Below, piece by piece: positions 1-10,019 of a stretch of DNA of 17,237 nt (the first letter of the stretch is position 1; every line of letters starts with the position of its first letter). The stretch lies in NCBI GenBank assembly GCA_032821775.1, contig JAVLRN010000068.1, positions 1 to 17,237 of the forward strand, in the 5' to 3' direction. This stretch comes from Sanguinoderma infundibulare (Eukaryota > Basidiomycota > Agaricomycetes > Polyporales > Polyporaceae). Made by a program: the position numbers and the translations under genes. Below the pieces are notes generated by a model. It worked only from the letters and a program-made list of their open reading frames with translations. It was not told where the DNA came from and ran no database searches.

Positions 1-2
1 GA

Positions 3-1209
3 AAGCACTACTCTTGGCTGCAAGAGTTTGGAAAGCACTTTCCCCTGTTGCTCGAACGGCGCGCGTTGTCTATTAACGCCGAATCGTGTAAGTACAGTCA
101 CCTTTCTGTAGACTAGAGCTGATACTAGCTCAGCTGGGAAGCCCGGGCACGACGGCCGCGTCTCGTCCCTCCTCATCGCCCCAGACGGAGAATGGGTCGC
201 GACCAGCGCTGAAGACGACACTGTCATCCTCTGGGATGGCCGCCGCGCGTCCATCTCGCACGAATGGCACTCCGCCAGCGGAAAAGACGTCGCGCTCGCA
301 TCCTCCCCGGACGGGACGCGCCTCGCGACCATCGGCAGCGCAGGCATCGCCCTCTGGGACCTCACCACACGCCCACGCCCGCCACCCCGAATCGCCACGT
401 CCGGAAAGGGCCGCCCCTGGCCCTTCGTCACCGACAAGCACGCGTGGTCCCCAGATGGCGCGCTCATCGCCTGCGGCGAGCGCGTCACCGGCACCATCCG
501 CCTCTGGGATGTGCGCACGCTTCCGCCCGAGGAGGTCCGCCCCGCGCTCACGTGGCCAAGCAACAAGGTCCGCTTCCAGTCCAAGTCTGGGTTCTCCTCC
601 ATTCGGTTCTCGCCCGACGGCCGCTGGCTCACCGTCGCCAGCAGGGGCTGCTGCTGGTTGTGGGACGTCGCGGCGCGCGCTCTCCGGCACGAGCTGCACG
701 AGCTGCCGGCCCTTTCGCTCACGGCCACGTTCCACCCGCGGAGCACACACGTCGCGACCGGGAACCATGACGGGACGGTCGCGGTGTGGGACGTGGAGAG
801 CGGCGAGCGGACGAGCGTGCTCAAGGGGCACACGGGGCGGGTGGAGGATGTCGGGTTTTCGCCCGATGGAGAACTGCTGCTGTCGGTGTCGACGGACAAG
901 ACGGTCGCGATTTGGGACATGGGCAATGGCCGCAAGCTCGCCTCGCTCGAGGGACACCAGAATGCGGTCCATGCGGCCTGCTTCTCGCCGTGCGGGAAAT
1001 ACGTCGGGTCGGCGTCGGAGGATACAATGGTGAAGCTCTGGCGAGTGCGCGACGGAGGGTGCGTGGCGACGTTTGCGGAGCACGGGGCGGACGTGAACCA
1101 CGTCGCGTTCGTTCCCGATGGGACGATGCTGTGGTCCAGTGCGGTCAACGGGACGGTCTTCGGGCGCTGTGTGGGTGACATTATGCCTCGTGATGGACGC
1201 TTGTGCTAG
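3..1209 (+). CDS. WD40-repeat protein, C-terminal part (5' end outside window; possibly NACHT-WD40 / NLR-like)
   Basis: Model: join(3..87, 134..1209). The 5' end lies outside the window. The upstream exon is open in the frame starting at base 3 and ends at a GTAAGT donor (88). An acceptor AG at 132-133 restores frame (phase 1) into a long WD40 exon that stops at TAG 1207-1209. About eight blades are visible, with SPDG-like turns and LWD/IWD/VWD ends at about 148-237, 289-360, 424-519, 598-687, 718-840, 841-966, 967-1092 and 1093-1167. The last blade is degenerate and lacks a WD. The residues before the propeller (HYSWLQEFGKHFPLLLERRA) resemble the linker that precedes WD40s in basidiomycete NACHT-WD40 STAND proteins, so an NTPase domain may lie to the left; that is inference. 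WD40 propellers are protein-binding scaffolds and no partner can be read here. The first blade resembles that of the gene at 3238, which suggests paralogy. The long minus-strand ORF over this region is a GC shadow. Confidence 0.85.
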
Positions 1210-2187
1210 GATACATTGTATGCGTTATGGTAGAGGGCCTGGTACGACGTCGGGAAGTCCAATTTCTCGCAGAGGAAATTCATCTCCAATGGCTCTCGCG
1301 TTATGTATCGAGTCGAGGCGCACGACGGAGATCGTCCTTCGTCACAGTGCACAACTTGTGGATCCTGCTGCAATGGGTGCATGTCATGATTTAACACTTC
1401 AATACAGTAAAACGCAATCACCGTGAATTTTCTCCGTGAGCCGATCGAAGGCGGCAGGGAGCATGAGGGTCCTGGCTCGGACACGGCGTTTATTATCATC
1501 GTCCTTATGTAGGTAGGATGCTCTGACCACAGGCGTCGACCGTTGTCGATGCGGGCGTAAAACTTGAGAGAGCAACGAGCGGCGAGGAACAGGAAGAATA
1601 GCGTAAGTCGCGAACCCTCTTCGATGGACGCCTCGTCTGGGGATGCGGGGAGGGGAGAACGGACAAACGCGCTGAGGATGCCGAAGACGTTGCGAATGTG
1701 CTTATCTACAGAGGGACGTTTGAAGATCTGATGAGTCGTGGCGATACGTGAATGTACCTCATAACATAACAACATACGTTGTTTCCCATAAGGGCTCCTG
1801 CAGACACTCTTTGAAGTCGGTGCGGCGCTCAAGCTCCAACAACTCGATTTTGAGCGCGGGTGTACGAGACCAGCTCGGAGCCTGTGTTGGGAGCCACTAA
1901 GGTAGCAGCGACCCCGGTGCGCTCTATCCGGTGATAGCGATAGCTTTATTAGTACCACAATCACCGTTGTCACAAGGCTCCCCGGTATTGAGGATGAAGG
2001 CGAGGTACATCGATGGATCTAGAGTCCTCAGGTGCTTCGCCTTTACCTTCAATTCGCTTCCCTGCGTCGAAACAGAGTCTCTTTTGGCCTTGGTAAGCTC
2101 AAGGAGGTGTGAGAGCAGCGCAATATCGAGACGGACGTCAGTGGACCAAGCAAAGAAATATTCGAAGTTGGGCAGGGCGGGTGCCGA
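1206..2187 (-). CDS. Possible multi-exon hypothetical gene or remnant, unrecognised
   Basis: Two coding-like minus-strand stretches lie tail to tail with the WD40 gene. The first (about 2187 down to 1924) opens directly after a good acceptor (TCTCTCATAG, AG at about 2188-2189) and contains EYFFAWSTDVRLDIALLSHL, which has a normal protein composition. The second (about 1870 down to 1206) contains DKHIRNVFGILSAFVRS and RLTLFFLFLAARCSLKFYA. A branch-point-like TACTAAT lies near the end of the first stretch. I could not join the two in a consistent phase without a weak splice site, and I found no start codon in a convincing upstream exon. It may be a decayed gene. No family is recognised. Confidence 0.3.
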
Positions 2188-2190
2188 CAA

Positions 2191-3126
2191 CTATGAGAGA
2201 TTTTCTGGAGAAGTGGGGGAATCAGAATGAGGCATCGAGTGCGAGGGCGACCACAGGTATCAAGCGTTGGTTTCAAAGCAATCGATGGACGAAGTTAGGA
2301 CGGGGGAGGTTAACAATGCCCTGACAGTATCCGATCATGGGCGTCCGACAATCGCTGACTCAGCGCTGGAAGGGACTCGGACTCCGACCGCATTTCGAAC
2401 CGTTCAAGCATCGTAGGCACTCATCTCCCACATCATCGCAACTAGTACCCTCGTTTCCTCTGGATTGATCTGAACGCCGTGGACGTCATGGAGCCAGTTC
2501 TCGTGGAGCCGACAGTCCAGGGATGGATCACCCGGGGGACGAAAAGGAGGACAGCGTGTGTGGTTCAAGTTCAAGTTCTGCACATTCTCTTCTCCATCTG
2601 CATGACCTTCATGGATCTATTTTAATGAAAAATTTGAATTTCAGGCTAACCAAAAACGGATGTACGACTCCCAAACCGACAATATTACACTCGTGGTGTT
2701 TATGTTCGGACGCTTGACTTTGATTGATGTCCTTCGTCGCGCATTCGCGTAGCCCCATAGGTTCATTAACTCGCATCTACGTCGATACCTCAACAGCAAA
2801 GATGGCCGCGGGCTCGGTGTAACGTGGTCGCGTCGGAACTTGGGATGGCTGAGGATTGCACACTAGGCGGCTTGGCAGTACAGCGACAGACGCGATGCGG
2901 CAAGCGGATACGTCTCCAGCTTCACAATAGCCTACAGGTGGTCTATTGTGTCCCTCAGTCTGCGCGGATGATGCAGACGCAAGAGCCGGTTGACGCAGAC
3001 AAACCTGTGCAATTCCGACGCTTTGACGGCGCCACCATGTCGCGGCGCGCTTTTTTGTTCAAGCAAAAGGGTATGTAGTCTACGCTCCGCCTGATTGGTA
3101 TTCCAACCAACCTGACCCCTCCGTCA
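2191..3126. other. Intergenic stretch, no convincing gene
   Basis: Only short ORFs occur here, on both strands, without domain-like content or consistent splice sites. The last part, up to the TATA box at 3127, is presumably the upstream regulatory region of the WD40 gene at 3238. Confidence 0.5.
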
Positions 3127-3134
3127 TATATAAA
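3127..3134 (+). promoter_or_regulatory. TATA box of the WD40 gene at 3238
   Basis: TATATAAA lies 104-111 bp upstream of the ATG and is followed by a pyrimidine-rich leader (CT-rich, about 3150-3235) typical of fungal core promoters. No other good TATA lies near this ATG. Confidence 0.65.
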
Positions 3135-3237
3135 GACCATCGTTCCGTCGCAGGTCCTCTACACCCCATCCGGTCTACTCCGCACATCGCTCACCTCTCT
3201 CAGAGTCGCCAGTTTCTCACCCTTCCTCCCTTCAATC

Positions 3238-4260
3238 ATGAACGTCCACACCGCCCCCATCACCTCGCTCGTCGCCTCACCCAACGGCGAGTGGGTCGCC
3301 AGCGGCTCCACAGACTCGCAGATCGTCCTCTGGGACTCGCTCGGCGTCCTCAGGATATGGGAGTCTCCAAAGAACGACACCGTCCTCACCCTCGCCGTCT
3401 CCCCCGACGGTGCCCGCCTCGCCTCCTCCGGCGACGCAGGCCACATCATGATCTGGGACACGGGCAGCGGTGAGCTCCTCGCGACCCTCACCGGCCACTC
3501 TCAGCCCGTCCGCACTCTCGACTGGTCCAAGGACGGCAGCAAGCTCGCATCGGGCTCGGACGATGGCACCGTGCGGATCTGGGACGGCCAGACGTACGAT
3601 TGCCTGCACGACATCGCCGGCCACCCGGGCGCGTTCACCACCTTTGTCCTCTTCCTGGACAACGGGCAGCGCCTCGCGAGCGGCGGCACCGACAGTATCT
3701 GCAAGCTCTGGAACGCCGAGTCGGGTGCGCTGCACAAGGAGCTGAAGAACCACGGTGCGGCGGTGCGCTGCGCCTCATTGGACCCAGCGAACGCACGCAT
3801 CGCGACCGCGTCGGACGACGGCACCGTGCGGATCTGGAACATCGAAACTGGCAAGGAGCTCGCGACGCTCCCTGCTCACGACGCGCCCGTGCGCGTCCTC
3901 GCATACTCGCCCGACGGTGCGCAGCTCGTCTCCGGCTCGACCGACCCCACCGCGAACCTGAAGCTCTTCCGCGGCGACCTGCTCAGCGACGCGGACCGAG
4001 AGGTGAGGCAGCTCCGCGGACACACGGACCGCGTGCACGCGGTGTCGTTTTCGTTCGACGGCACGTACGTCGCGAGCGCGTCGTCCGACAAGTCTGTGCG
4101 GGTGTGGCGCACGGCGGACGGGGAGAGCGTGGAGACGTTCAGGGACGTCAACGACGGGGCTGCGACACACGTTGCGCTGTTCGAGTCGGCCGAGGACGGT
4201 CTCACGCTCGCTTCTGGATCTTATAGGGGAGTTGTCCGTCTCCGTATCCTCAGCCTCTAG
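3238..4260 (+). CDS. WD40-repeat protein, complete, single exon
   Basis: 340 aa, ATG 3238 to TAG 4258-4260, no intron needed. The start fits: TATA box 104 bp upstream, A at -3 (AATCATGA), and the first WD40 blade begins within ten residues. Seven to eight blades fill the whole protein: about residues 5-36 (ends IVLWD), 48-88 (IMIWD), 89-130 (SDDGTVRIWD), 131-172 (CKLWN), 173-215 (SDDGTVRIWN), 216-262 (degenerate, LKLF), 263-305 (SDKSVRVW) and a weak last strand set 306-340. GH dipeptides (residues 86-87, 128-129, 261-262) mark blade boundaries. There is a short extra segment after blade 1 (VLRIWESPKN). The protein is probably just a beta-propeller scaffold. With no catalytic domain, its role (signalling adaptor, ubiquitin ligase substrate receptor, or a shed NLR-type propeller) cannot be chosen. 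Paralogous to the gene ending at 1209. Confidence 0.9.
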   Translation: MNVHTAPITSLVASPNGEWVASGSTDSQIVLWDSLGVLRIWESPKNDTVLTLAVSPDGARLASSGDAGHIMIWDTGSGELLATLTGHSQPVRTLDWSKDGSKLASGSDDGTVRIWDGQTYDCLHDIAGHPGAFTTFVLFLDNGQRLASGGTDSICKLWNAESGALHKELKNHGAAVRCASLDPANARIATASDDGTVRIWNIETGKELATLPAHDAPVRVLAYSPDGAQLVSGSTDPTANLKLFRGDLLSDADREVRQLRGHTDRVHAVSFSFDGTYVASASSDKSVRVWRTADGESVETFRDVNDGAATHVALFESAEDGLTLASGSYRGVVRLRILSL

Positions 4261-4620
4261 CGCCTCCAAGTCGTCGACCTTGTAGTGTCAGACACTATTT
4301 CCCATCACTTCCCTGAACTTGTCTCTGTCCCACTGCAGTATGTAATAGAGCCACACCACAGAATTCGATTACCGCATTTGAACTCTGTATTAACCTTAAC
4401 CGGCGTCAGGGCCCGCGAAGGACTCTGGGGCGTCACGGACAGCATTGGTTCCTGAGAGTAGCACCGACTGCGTACACCACGCTGGTCATAATCAACGGTC
4501 GGTTTCCACGCCGGCAAAAGGACCGTCTATCGCACCATTATGAGCGCTGAGACCTGAAGAAGGCACTGGCCAACAAATACACAGCGAACTTCATCCCCCT
4601 CAGCGCGTCAAAGCACAAAT
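4261..4620. other. 3' flank of WD40 gene, no gene seen
   Basis: Neither strand has a coding-like frame here. I see no recognisable polyadenylation signal or repeat. Confidence 0.5.
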
Positions 4621-5157
4621 GTCCACAGTAATGTCCTCCGGAATAGACGCGACTACGCAGACTCCTCGCCCGACGAACGCGCGGACCTCTCGACGCTCGC
4701 GAAGGCCACGCGCGGCTCGTCCGAAGCCGTGGAGGGCACGGAGGTGGAGACGAAGGGGCATGCGCGGGAGGTGGACGATTATAGTGCCTCGTCGAGCTGG
4801 CCAAGACTGAGCGCGTGACGCGCGCGGGCGCGATCGTCCTCGCGGGGTGGGCTTCGGGCGCAACTTGGCTTAGTGTTACACGCGTGTGTCGCGAGTTTCT
4901 GGTCGCGGAGGCTGTCCTGAGCGAGTAAGTATGTCGGATGCTGGATGGTGTTTTAGCACGGGTGCTCCAAGTTCCAGGATAGGCCACCTGCCAAGTCGGG
5001 AACGCAGGGATCCTGCCGTAACGGGTAAGCGTGACGCCCGTGTGCCGTGGCCACACATCGATCGATGGGGGTCTTTTGTTGCTTTCCCTCGCAGCCAACT
5101 ACCTCCCTCGACCTTGAGGAGTATGGACCACTGCAGATATTCTATGTGGGCTTCTAA
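4621..5157 (+). pseudogene. Coding-like fragments in shifted frames; possible decayed gene
   Basis: Three plus-strand pieces read like protein but lie in different frames. The first, 4621-4818, contains DYADSSPDERADLSTLAKAT and ends in TGA. The second, 4785-4928, contains SGATWLSVTRVCREFLVAE and ends in TAA. The third, about 5095-5157, opens after a good acceptor (CCCTCGCAG) and contains SLDLEEYGPLQIFYVGF. The middle and last pieces faintly recall F-box-type proteins (a 'VCREF' box followed by a 'LDLEE' segment), but this is weak and no F-box family can be claimed. The phases do not join, so either there is a frameshift or the resemblance is chance. The long minus-strand ORF across the region looks like a shadow. 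Confidence 0.22.
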
Positions 5158-5664
5158 AAACGCTTTCTTATGGCTAGGCGGACCTCTCTACATCTGCTCG
5201 CTTGGATATTCCTGCTTTCAAGTCGGTTCTCTCGGCGAAAATCGTCAATCGGACCACTCTGGCAGTAGTACACCAGGCAAGGCTCGTATCCCTCTCCTCG
5301 CAATCGATAGACATGCTATGTGTGGGATTTCTATATCCATATATAACTTCCACTCATAGCAAATCGATCGTCTTGGCGAGTCGTGGAGGGTTCGCAGTCA
5401 GCAAGCACCATGGAGACGACGGCTCGGACCAGGTGGAATGAAACATGTGTTATACATAACGAGGATACAGAGATGAGAGGTGAGAGGTGAGAGGTGAGTA
5501 TTCGCGAACATCTACATGAACGAAAGCGCACGGGCCGCTGGTCAACATATGTCATTTGAATTCGGCCTGCCTCCAGCGCTGAAGCCATGGCCTGAAGAGG
5601 TTGTCGCAAGTGACCGTCTTCTTCCGGCGAATATGTGTGAGATTTCATTATCCGGCCGCTCGTC
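5158..5664. other. Intergenic region 3' of the minus-strand gene
   Basis: No convincing gene. It holds the 3' flank of the minus-strand gene ending at 5665 and a short tandem repeat at 5475-5498. Confidence 0.45.
5475..5498 (+). repeat. Short tandem repeat, GAGAGGT x3.4
   Basis: The heptamer GAGAGGT is repeated three times without error, followed by GAG. Located in the 3' flank of the minus-strand gene. Confidence 0.85.
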
Positions 5665-7711
5665 TCAGAAGAGGCAAGCGGCTCGAAGCGTCTGGAAGGG
5701 GGACGACGATGGGGCGACGTGCGTGCCGTCCCCTTGCCCCGTAGTAAAGCCCATGCCGAGCGCAGGCTCCGCAGGCTTCGGTTTCCCGGGGGAGAGCCAC
5801 CAAAGGTCGCTGTCGGTGAAGATCCCCGCAAAGACGTCTGCGTCGCCTGGATCGACGGGTAGGATCGTTGAGGATTCGTACGCGTCGAAGTTCCCGACGA
5901 CGACGGGCTCGATTCCGGTCCCGCCGCTCCCCGCGGACGTTGTGGACGGATACGCGGCGTAGTGGTCGACGCTCGCGTCCGTGACTTGGTGCGATGGCAC
6001 GGCGGAGGAGTAGGCTGACAAAGCCTCCTCGTTCTGCTGTACCAGTTGCTCGACAGGGTTGGGCCTCTGCGAGTATGTCGTGAAGGCAGGCTGGAGGATT
6101 GTGGATGGCGACGCGGAAGATTTGTCGACGAGGGCCCCCGCGAGCGAGCTCCATGTTGTGCTGGAAGGGGATGATGAGACATGCCTTTGCTGTTCAGTGG
6201 ACGGCGGCACAGGTGTGGAAGCGACGTGCTTTTCGATCAGAACGTGCGCACACGAGCTCGATGCTGTGCTGGAGGCGTAGGTTGGAGACACACCAAGCTG
6301 ATGTGGGGGTCGTGCAACCGTGGATGGGTAGCCGTCGTGCCTTGGATGGTACTGAAAGGCGGGGCAAGACAGGAACTGAACGGAGGCGGGTGAAGGAGTG
6401 CTGACGGACCCCCCGTATGCGTAGCCAGTGGTGAAGTTGAAGCCTTGCTCCGTACCGAACGGCGTGGAAGCCTGCGGCACGTCCGCGCGTCCAGTCCATT
6501 GCGCAACTTGCGGAGTTACGGAACTGGTTTGGAGGTGCGCGACCATGTTGGGGTACGGTGCATGCGCGGAGAATCCTCCACCCAGCGAAGGACTGAACCG
6601 AGTATGACGCTCGCCGGCTGCACCAGCGTAATGATAGCTGGGAGGAGGAAGCATGGGGAGAGGTAACTCTGGAGTCGCGGGGAGTCCGTGGGCATACCGG
6701 GGGAAGCTCGACGCGCCACTCTCGGGGCTCGGGTTGGGGCGCCAGTAGGGTGTCTGCTGGCGCAGCAGACGACTTTGCATTGGCATTGTCGTCACGCTGC
6801 GGCTAGGCCATCCATGGGCGGAGGAACGTGTTGCGTCGGGATGATGTTCGCGCGACCCCGGAGAGTTCGCGGCGCTGAGAGGGTAGGGGAGGGGAGCGGG
6901 GATCGCCTCGTAAGCCATGGCGTTGCGGGCTTCTGGAGCGTGGGCGATGGCGGACGTGACGTTGGTGCGTGTTGTGCGCTGGGTCTAAGCAGAAGTGAGT
7001 ACCGAACCATGGCCATGATGAAAGTCCGATGTCAGATGCGACTTACCTTCGTCGCAGCCGCACGGCGGGGAGGTAGGCGAGGTGGAGAGGAACGTCCTGG
7101 GGTGAGCTGGGGCTTGCCCACGCCCGGAGAGTTGGCGACGACGAGAGGGTGAGGGAGGGGAGCGGGCCTCGTGGTAGTATTAGGGATCGGGGATGGGATG
7201 GTCGTCCGCTTGTTGCTCTATGGCGAAGCAGCAGTAAGTAACCCACCATGGTGCAAGTCAGTGTCAGATGCCAACTTACTTCTGTCTGGGAGACCTTGCG
7301 CTTCTTCCCCTACGTCGAAGCAGTAGTAAGTAACTCACCGTCGTGCAAGTCCCATGTTAGATTCCGACTTACTTGCGTCGCAGGGGCCTGTTCAGACCGA
7401 GTGGCCTCCGCCTTGGCTTGCTTAGCAGCCAACGCCTTCGCTTTTCGTGCCTCCCTTTGCCGGTCGTGTTTCGCTGTTCGTCGTCTCACCGGCTCGTTCA
7501 TTCGCCTGCCATTGATTGGCACGTACTTCGCGATCTTCATCCAAAGTGAGTTAGTGGAAGCTCGTTTGTGAATTAGTGTAGATAGGCTTACATCGCCGTC
7601 TGGCATGCCTCGCATCCATGCAGACGCCGACATGACTTGAACGAGTTCGCCCCACGGTTTCGCGTCTTCAAACTGACCGCGATCCTGCTGCTGAGTGGGC
7701 AATGAGGCCAT
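5665..7711 (-). CDS. Five-exon gene for a disordered Ser/Pro/Thr-rich, probably nuclear protein
   Basis: Minus-strand model: complement of join(5665..6984, 7047..7217, 7280..7309, 7373..7534, 7592..7711). All junctions are phase 0 and the product is about 600 aa. Exon 1 (40 aa) starts MASLPTQQQDRGQFEDAK. Exon 2 (54 aa) is very basic and Ala/Arg/Lys-rich, possibly helical. Exon 3 encodes ten residues (GKKRKVSQTE) that resemble an SV40-type NLS. Exon 4 (57 aa) is Pro/Arg-rich. Exon 5 (439 aa) is low complexity, rich in Ser, Pro, Thr, Ala, Tyr. Introns 2-4 (63, 62, 62 bp) start GTAAGT, end TAG and are alike in sequence. Intron 1 (57 bp) is less certain because it is also open in frame. No enzymatic or classical DNA-binding domain is visible. 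A nuclear regulatory role is only suggested by the basic segments. The gene has no obvious partner among its neighbours. Confidence 0.7.
6985..7372 (-). repeat. Tandem intron-exon duplication (three related introns)
   Basis: Three introns of the minus-strand gene (7310-7372, 7218-7279, 6985-7046) share the layout GTAAGT, then CATCTGACA or a close variant, ACTTGCACCATGG or similar, TTACTTACT(G/A)CTGCTTCG, and a final TAG. They are clear copies. The coding sequence that follows is also partly duplicated: exon 4 has PAPLPHPLVVANSPG and exon 5 has PAPLPYPLSAANSPG. Exon and intron therefore appear to have been duplicated together. Confidence 0.85.
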
Positions 7712-9042
7712 AGTGTGGAAGATGATGTTGTGGAAATGGGTGAAGTTCAGCGGTAGGGAGCGTTGAAGGTGAAGGTTGAAGGACGGATGGTAGGCGGGTG
7801 AATGGTGGTTGGAGTTGAGTGAGTTGGCGCCGGGTTCGGATTATAGATCTTGGGCCTGGAGCTGAGTTATAAAATGCGATGTACTCTTGCGCTGGAGAAG
7901 AGGACGATGGACGACATTCTCATGCGAAACACGTGGATCAATGACTAGGACGGAGGGGGTTGAGAGGGCTGTGAGGGCGCCCATTCGAGAAGAGAAGCTG
8001 ATCTGGCTGCGGTGATATGTCTGCTTCGCTAGAGGTAAGTCTACTGGACTATTCTGGCTCAGGCGGAGATTGATTGTGCTGCAAGAATCCTAGGATGATA
8101 TCCTAATAAACACGTTTTGAGCACGCGAGCTCTCGCCGAGTGGCACCGCCGAGCTGGAGGAACAGGCACTCTCACGAGGTCTGTTTCTTTCCCAGAAATC
8201 CTCTGGCTGTAAATGTTTCAGATTGTGCTTCTCGTCCAGTATCGGAGGTCCTGCTGACTGGGCGCGGAGGTGCAGAAGGGCCCCTCGGACTAGCTAACAG
8301 TTCAGGCACGGCGAGCCTCGGGAAGGAAGGAAGGGAACATCGCGGGCCAATAGCACTGCATCGATCACCACGCGAAGGATCGGATCGATCAGAGATGGTC
8401 CTTCCTCCGTCGGCTTGCTTTATCCCAGCATGCGGACGTTCGAAGGGGGTGGCCATACGCAGCGGCTGAGGACCACCACCTCGCGAGGTAAGTAGCGGGG
8501 AAAGCTCTCTCAAAAATCACCTACTGCAGTGTCTCTTACGGAAGTCGCATTCAGACCAATTGCAGACTCGTGAGCAGATACACAGACCTGGGACAATGGT
8601 CGGAGAGATGATTGTCCATTAGGCGCTGGTCCAGGACAACAACTGCTAAAATCGGACACCTCGGTATCATCGAGCGTCCGGCAACAGACCGACCAGTACT
8701 GCACTGTCGGGTCTAGTATGAGTTACCTGCCGAGGTTCCCGAGGCCGATGGTCCAAGATGCGTGCACAAATATGGTGCTGTCCTTGCGTCGTGCCCATAG
8801 TCGGACGAGCGCGACTCGCTGTCGCTTTCTCTCTCTCTCTCATCTCCTCGTAGCAAACAGTCACCACCACGTCGATTCTCAGTAGAAATACCATAGGAGA
8901 TACTACCTGCAGCCCAGTCTAAAATACAGCATTGGAGGGAGCGGACGGACCATCAGTTTGTCGATAGATTACGGTTCGCCAATATCTGCATGGATGATAT
9001 GGGAGACAGTCGCGCAAGAGCTGGCATTATCACGGTTTGGTG
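7712..9042. other. Long stretch with no convincing gene
   Basis: The first 150-200 bp should be the promoter of the minus-strand gene starting at 7711; AT-rich TATA-like stretches occur near 7842-7848 and 7866-7874. Beyond that there are only short ORFs on both strands (for example 8140-8469 + and its mirror 8172-8513 -) with unremarkable composition, and a small CT microsatellite near 8828-8842. Confidence 0.5.
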
Positions 9043-9474
9043 TTACGAACACCCAGAAACACCTGTCGATAGACCACAGCGTCGAATACAGCTCTCGACC
9101 ATCTCCCTCGCCTGACAACCTTCAACTACTTCCGGCTCCATCACCATGGGCAACTGTACGTCCAGGAACAGCGGCAGAGTCATTCCGTCGTTGTCGGGAG
9201 TATGCATCAATCTCCCGAGTCGCTGCGCCTTCCTAGCGATATCGCACCCATCGGTACAATGCATCACCATCCTCGGCGGTTCTCTTCCTTGTGATTGGTC
9301 GGGCTTCTGTCCACCCGTCAGTATGTTTTGATGGCCGTACTTGAATCCAAAAATGGTAAGGACCACCATCGTGATGCAGAGCTCCACCGCGGGCGGCTTC
9401 TCGTCGCACTCGATGAGTCGCGAGTGATCATGCGCATCGCCGCCGTCACTGTACTCCGCGGATTCTTCGACCAG
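9043..9474 (-). other. Open, coding-like minus-strand stretch, unrecognised
   Basis: This frame is open from CTG 9474 to a stop at 9043. It contains acidic, GC3-rich segments such as LVEESAEYSDGGDAHDHSRL, and later DNDGMTLPLFLDVQLPMVM. A branch-point-like CACTAAC lies immediately upstream on the minus strand, so the stretch could be a last exon with its acceptor at about 9460-9475. No upstream exon or start was found and no family is recognised. It may be a gene remnant. Confidence 0.3.
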
Positions 9475-9641
9475 TTAGTGTCGACAGGGTTCCAGGTTTG
9501 CAGGTTTGACGTTCATGGAAGATGGTTGATTTTCCATGTGGGCCACCCCAGGCAGGACCCTGACGCCTCTCTAAGACTCCTTCCAGTGCCGTGTGAAACT
9601 AGTCAAAGAGACCTCCCACCCAGTTGTTCGCTCTCCCTGTA

Positions 9642-9803
9642 GCCCAAAAATAGTCTGTCCAGAATTGCTTCCTCCGACACTGTCCGCACGACCGTTAGCG
9701 CGACCATCTGTTAGCGCGGCCATCCGCACGCCCGAAAAATAGCCTGTCCAGAATTAGTTCCTTGCGTGGGTCCACAACACTGTCCGCACGACCGTTAGCC
9801 CGA
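9642..9803 (+). repeat. Interrupted direct repeat
   Basis: Two related copies. AAAAATAGTCTGTCCAGAAT at about 9646 recurs as AAAAATAGCCTGTCCAGAAT at about 9735. ACACTGTCCGCACGACCGTTAGC at about 9677 recurs at about 9777. A smaller internal repeat (GTTAGCGCGACC / GTTAGCGCGGCC) lies between. The GTCCGCACGACC-like words also resemble the coding repeat at about 10495-10575. Confidence 0.75.
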
Positions 9804-10019
9804 GCTTGCAATGTCGATATAGCTGTTGTTATTGCGGTGAATTTTCCGATAATGGATGACACACATTCATTGAGGGTTATTTCTCTGAACAACGAAAGCT
9901 ACAATTAATCAGCTTCAAAAGAGTTTGCATCATTCAGTGCTATAGCAAGACATGAAACATTCACATGACAATTGACCAAAGTATCACCACATTTGGAGAC
10001 ACAAATAATGACATGAATA

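Noticed and set aside
130..1101. 323-codon minus-strand ORF over the first WD40 gene
   Set aside because: The plus frame has clear WD40 blades; the opposite frame is an open shadow caused by high GC, with low-complexity Arg/Ala/Pro-rich translation.
3277..4269. Several ORFs of 60-208 codons overlapping the second WD40 gene
   Set aside because: All are out of frame with an intact 340-aa WD40 gene and lack any motif.
8140..8513. Overlapping 109- and 113-codon ORFs on opposite strands
   Set aside because: Mirror-image open frames without motif, promoter or splice context.
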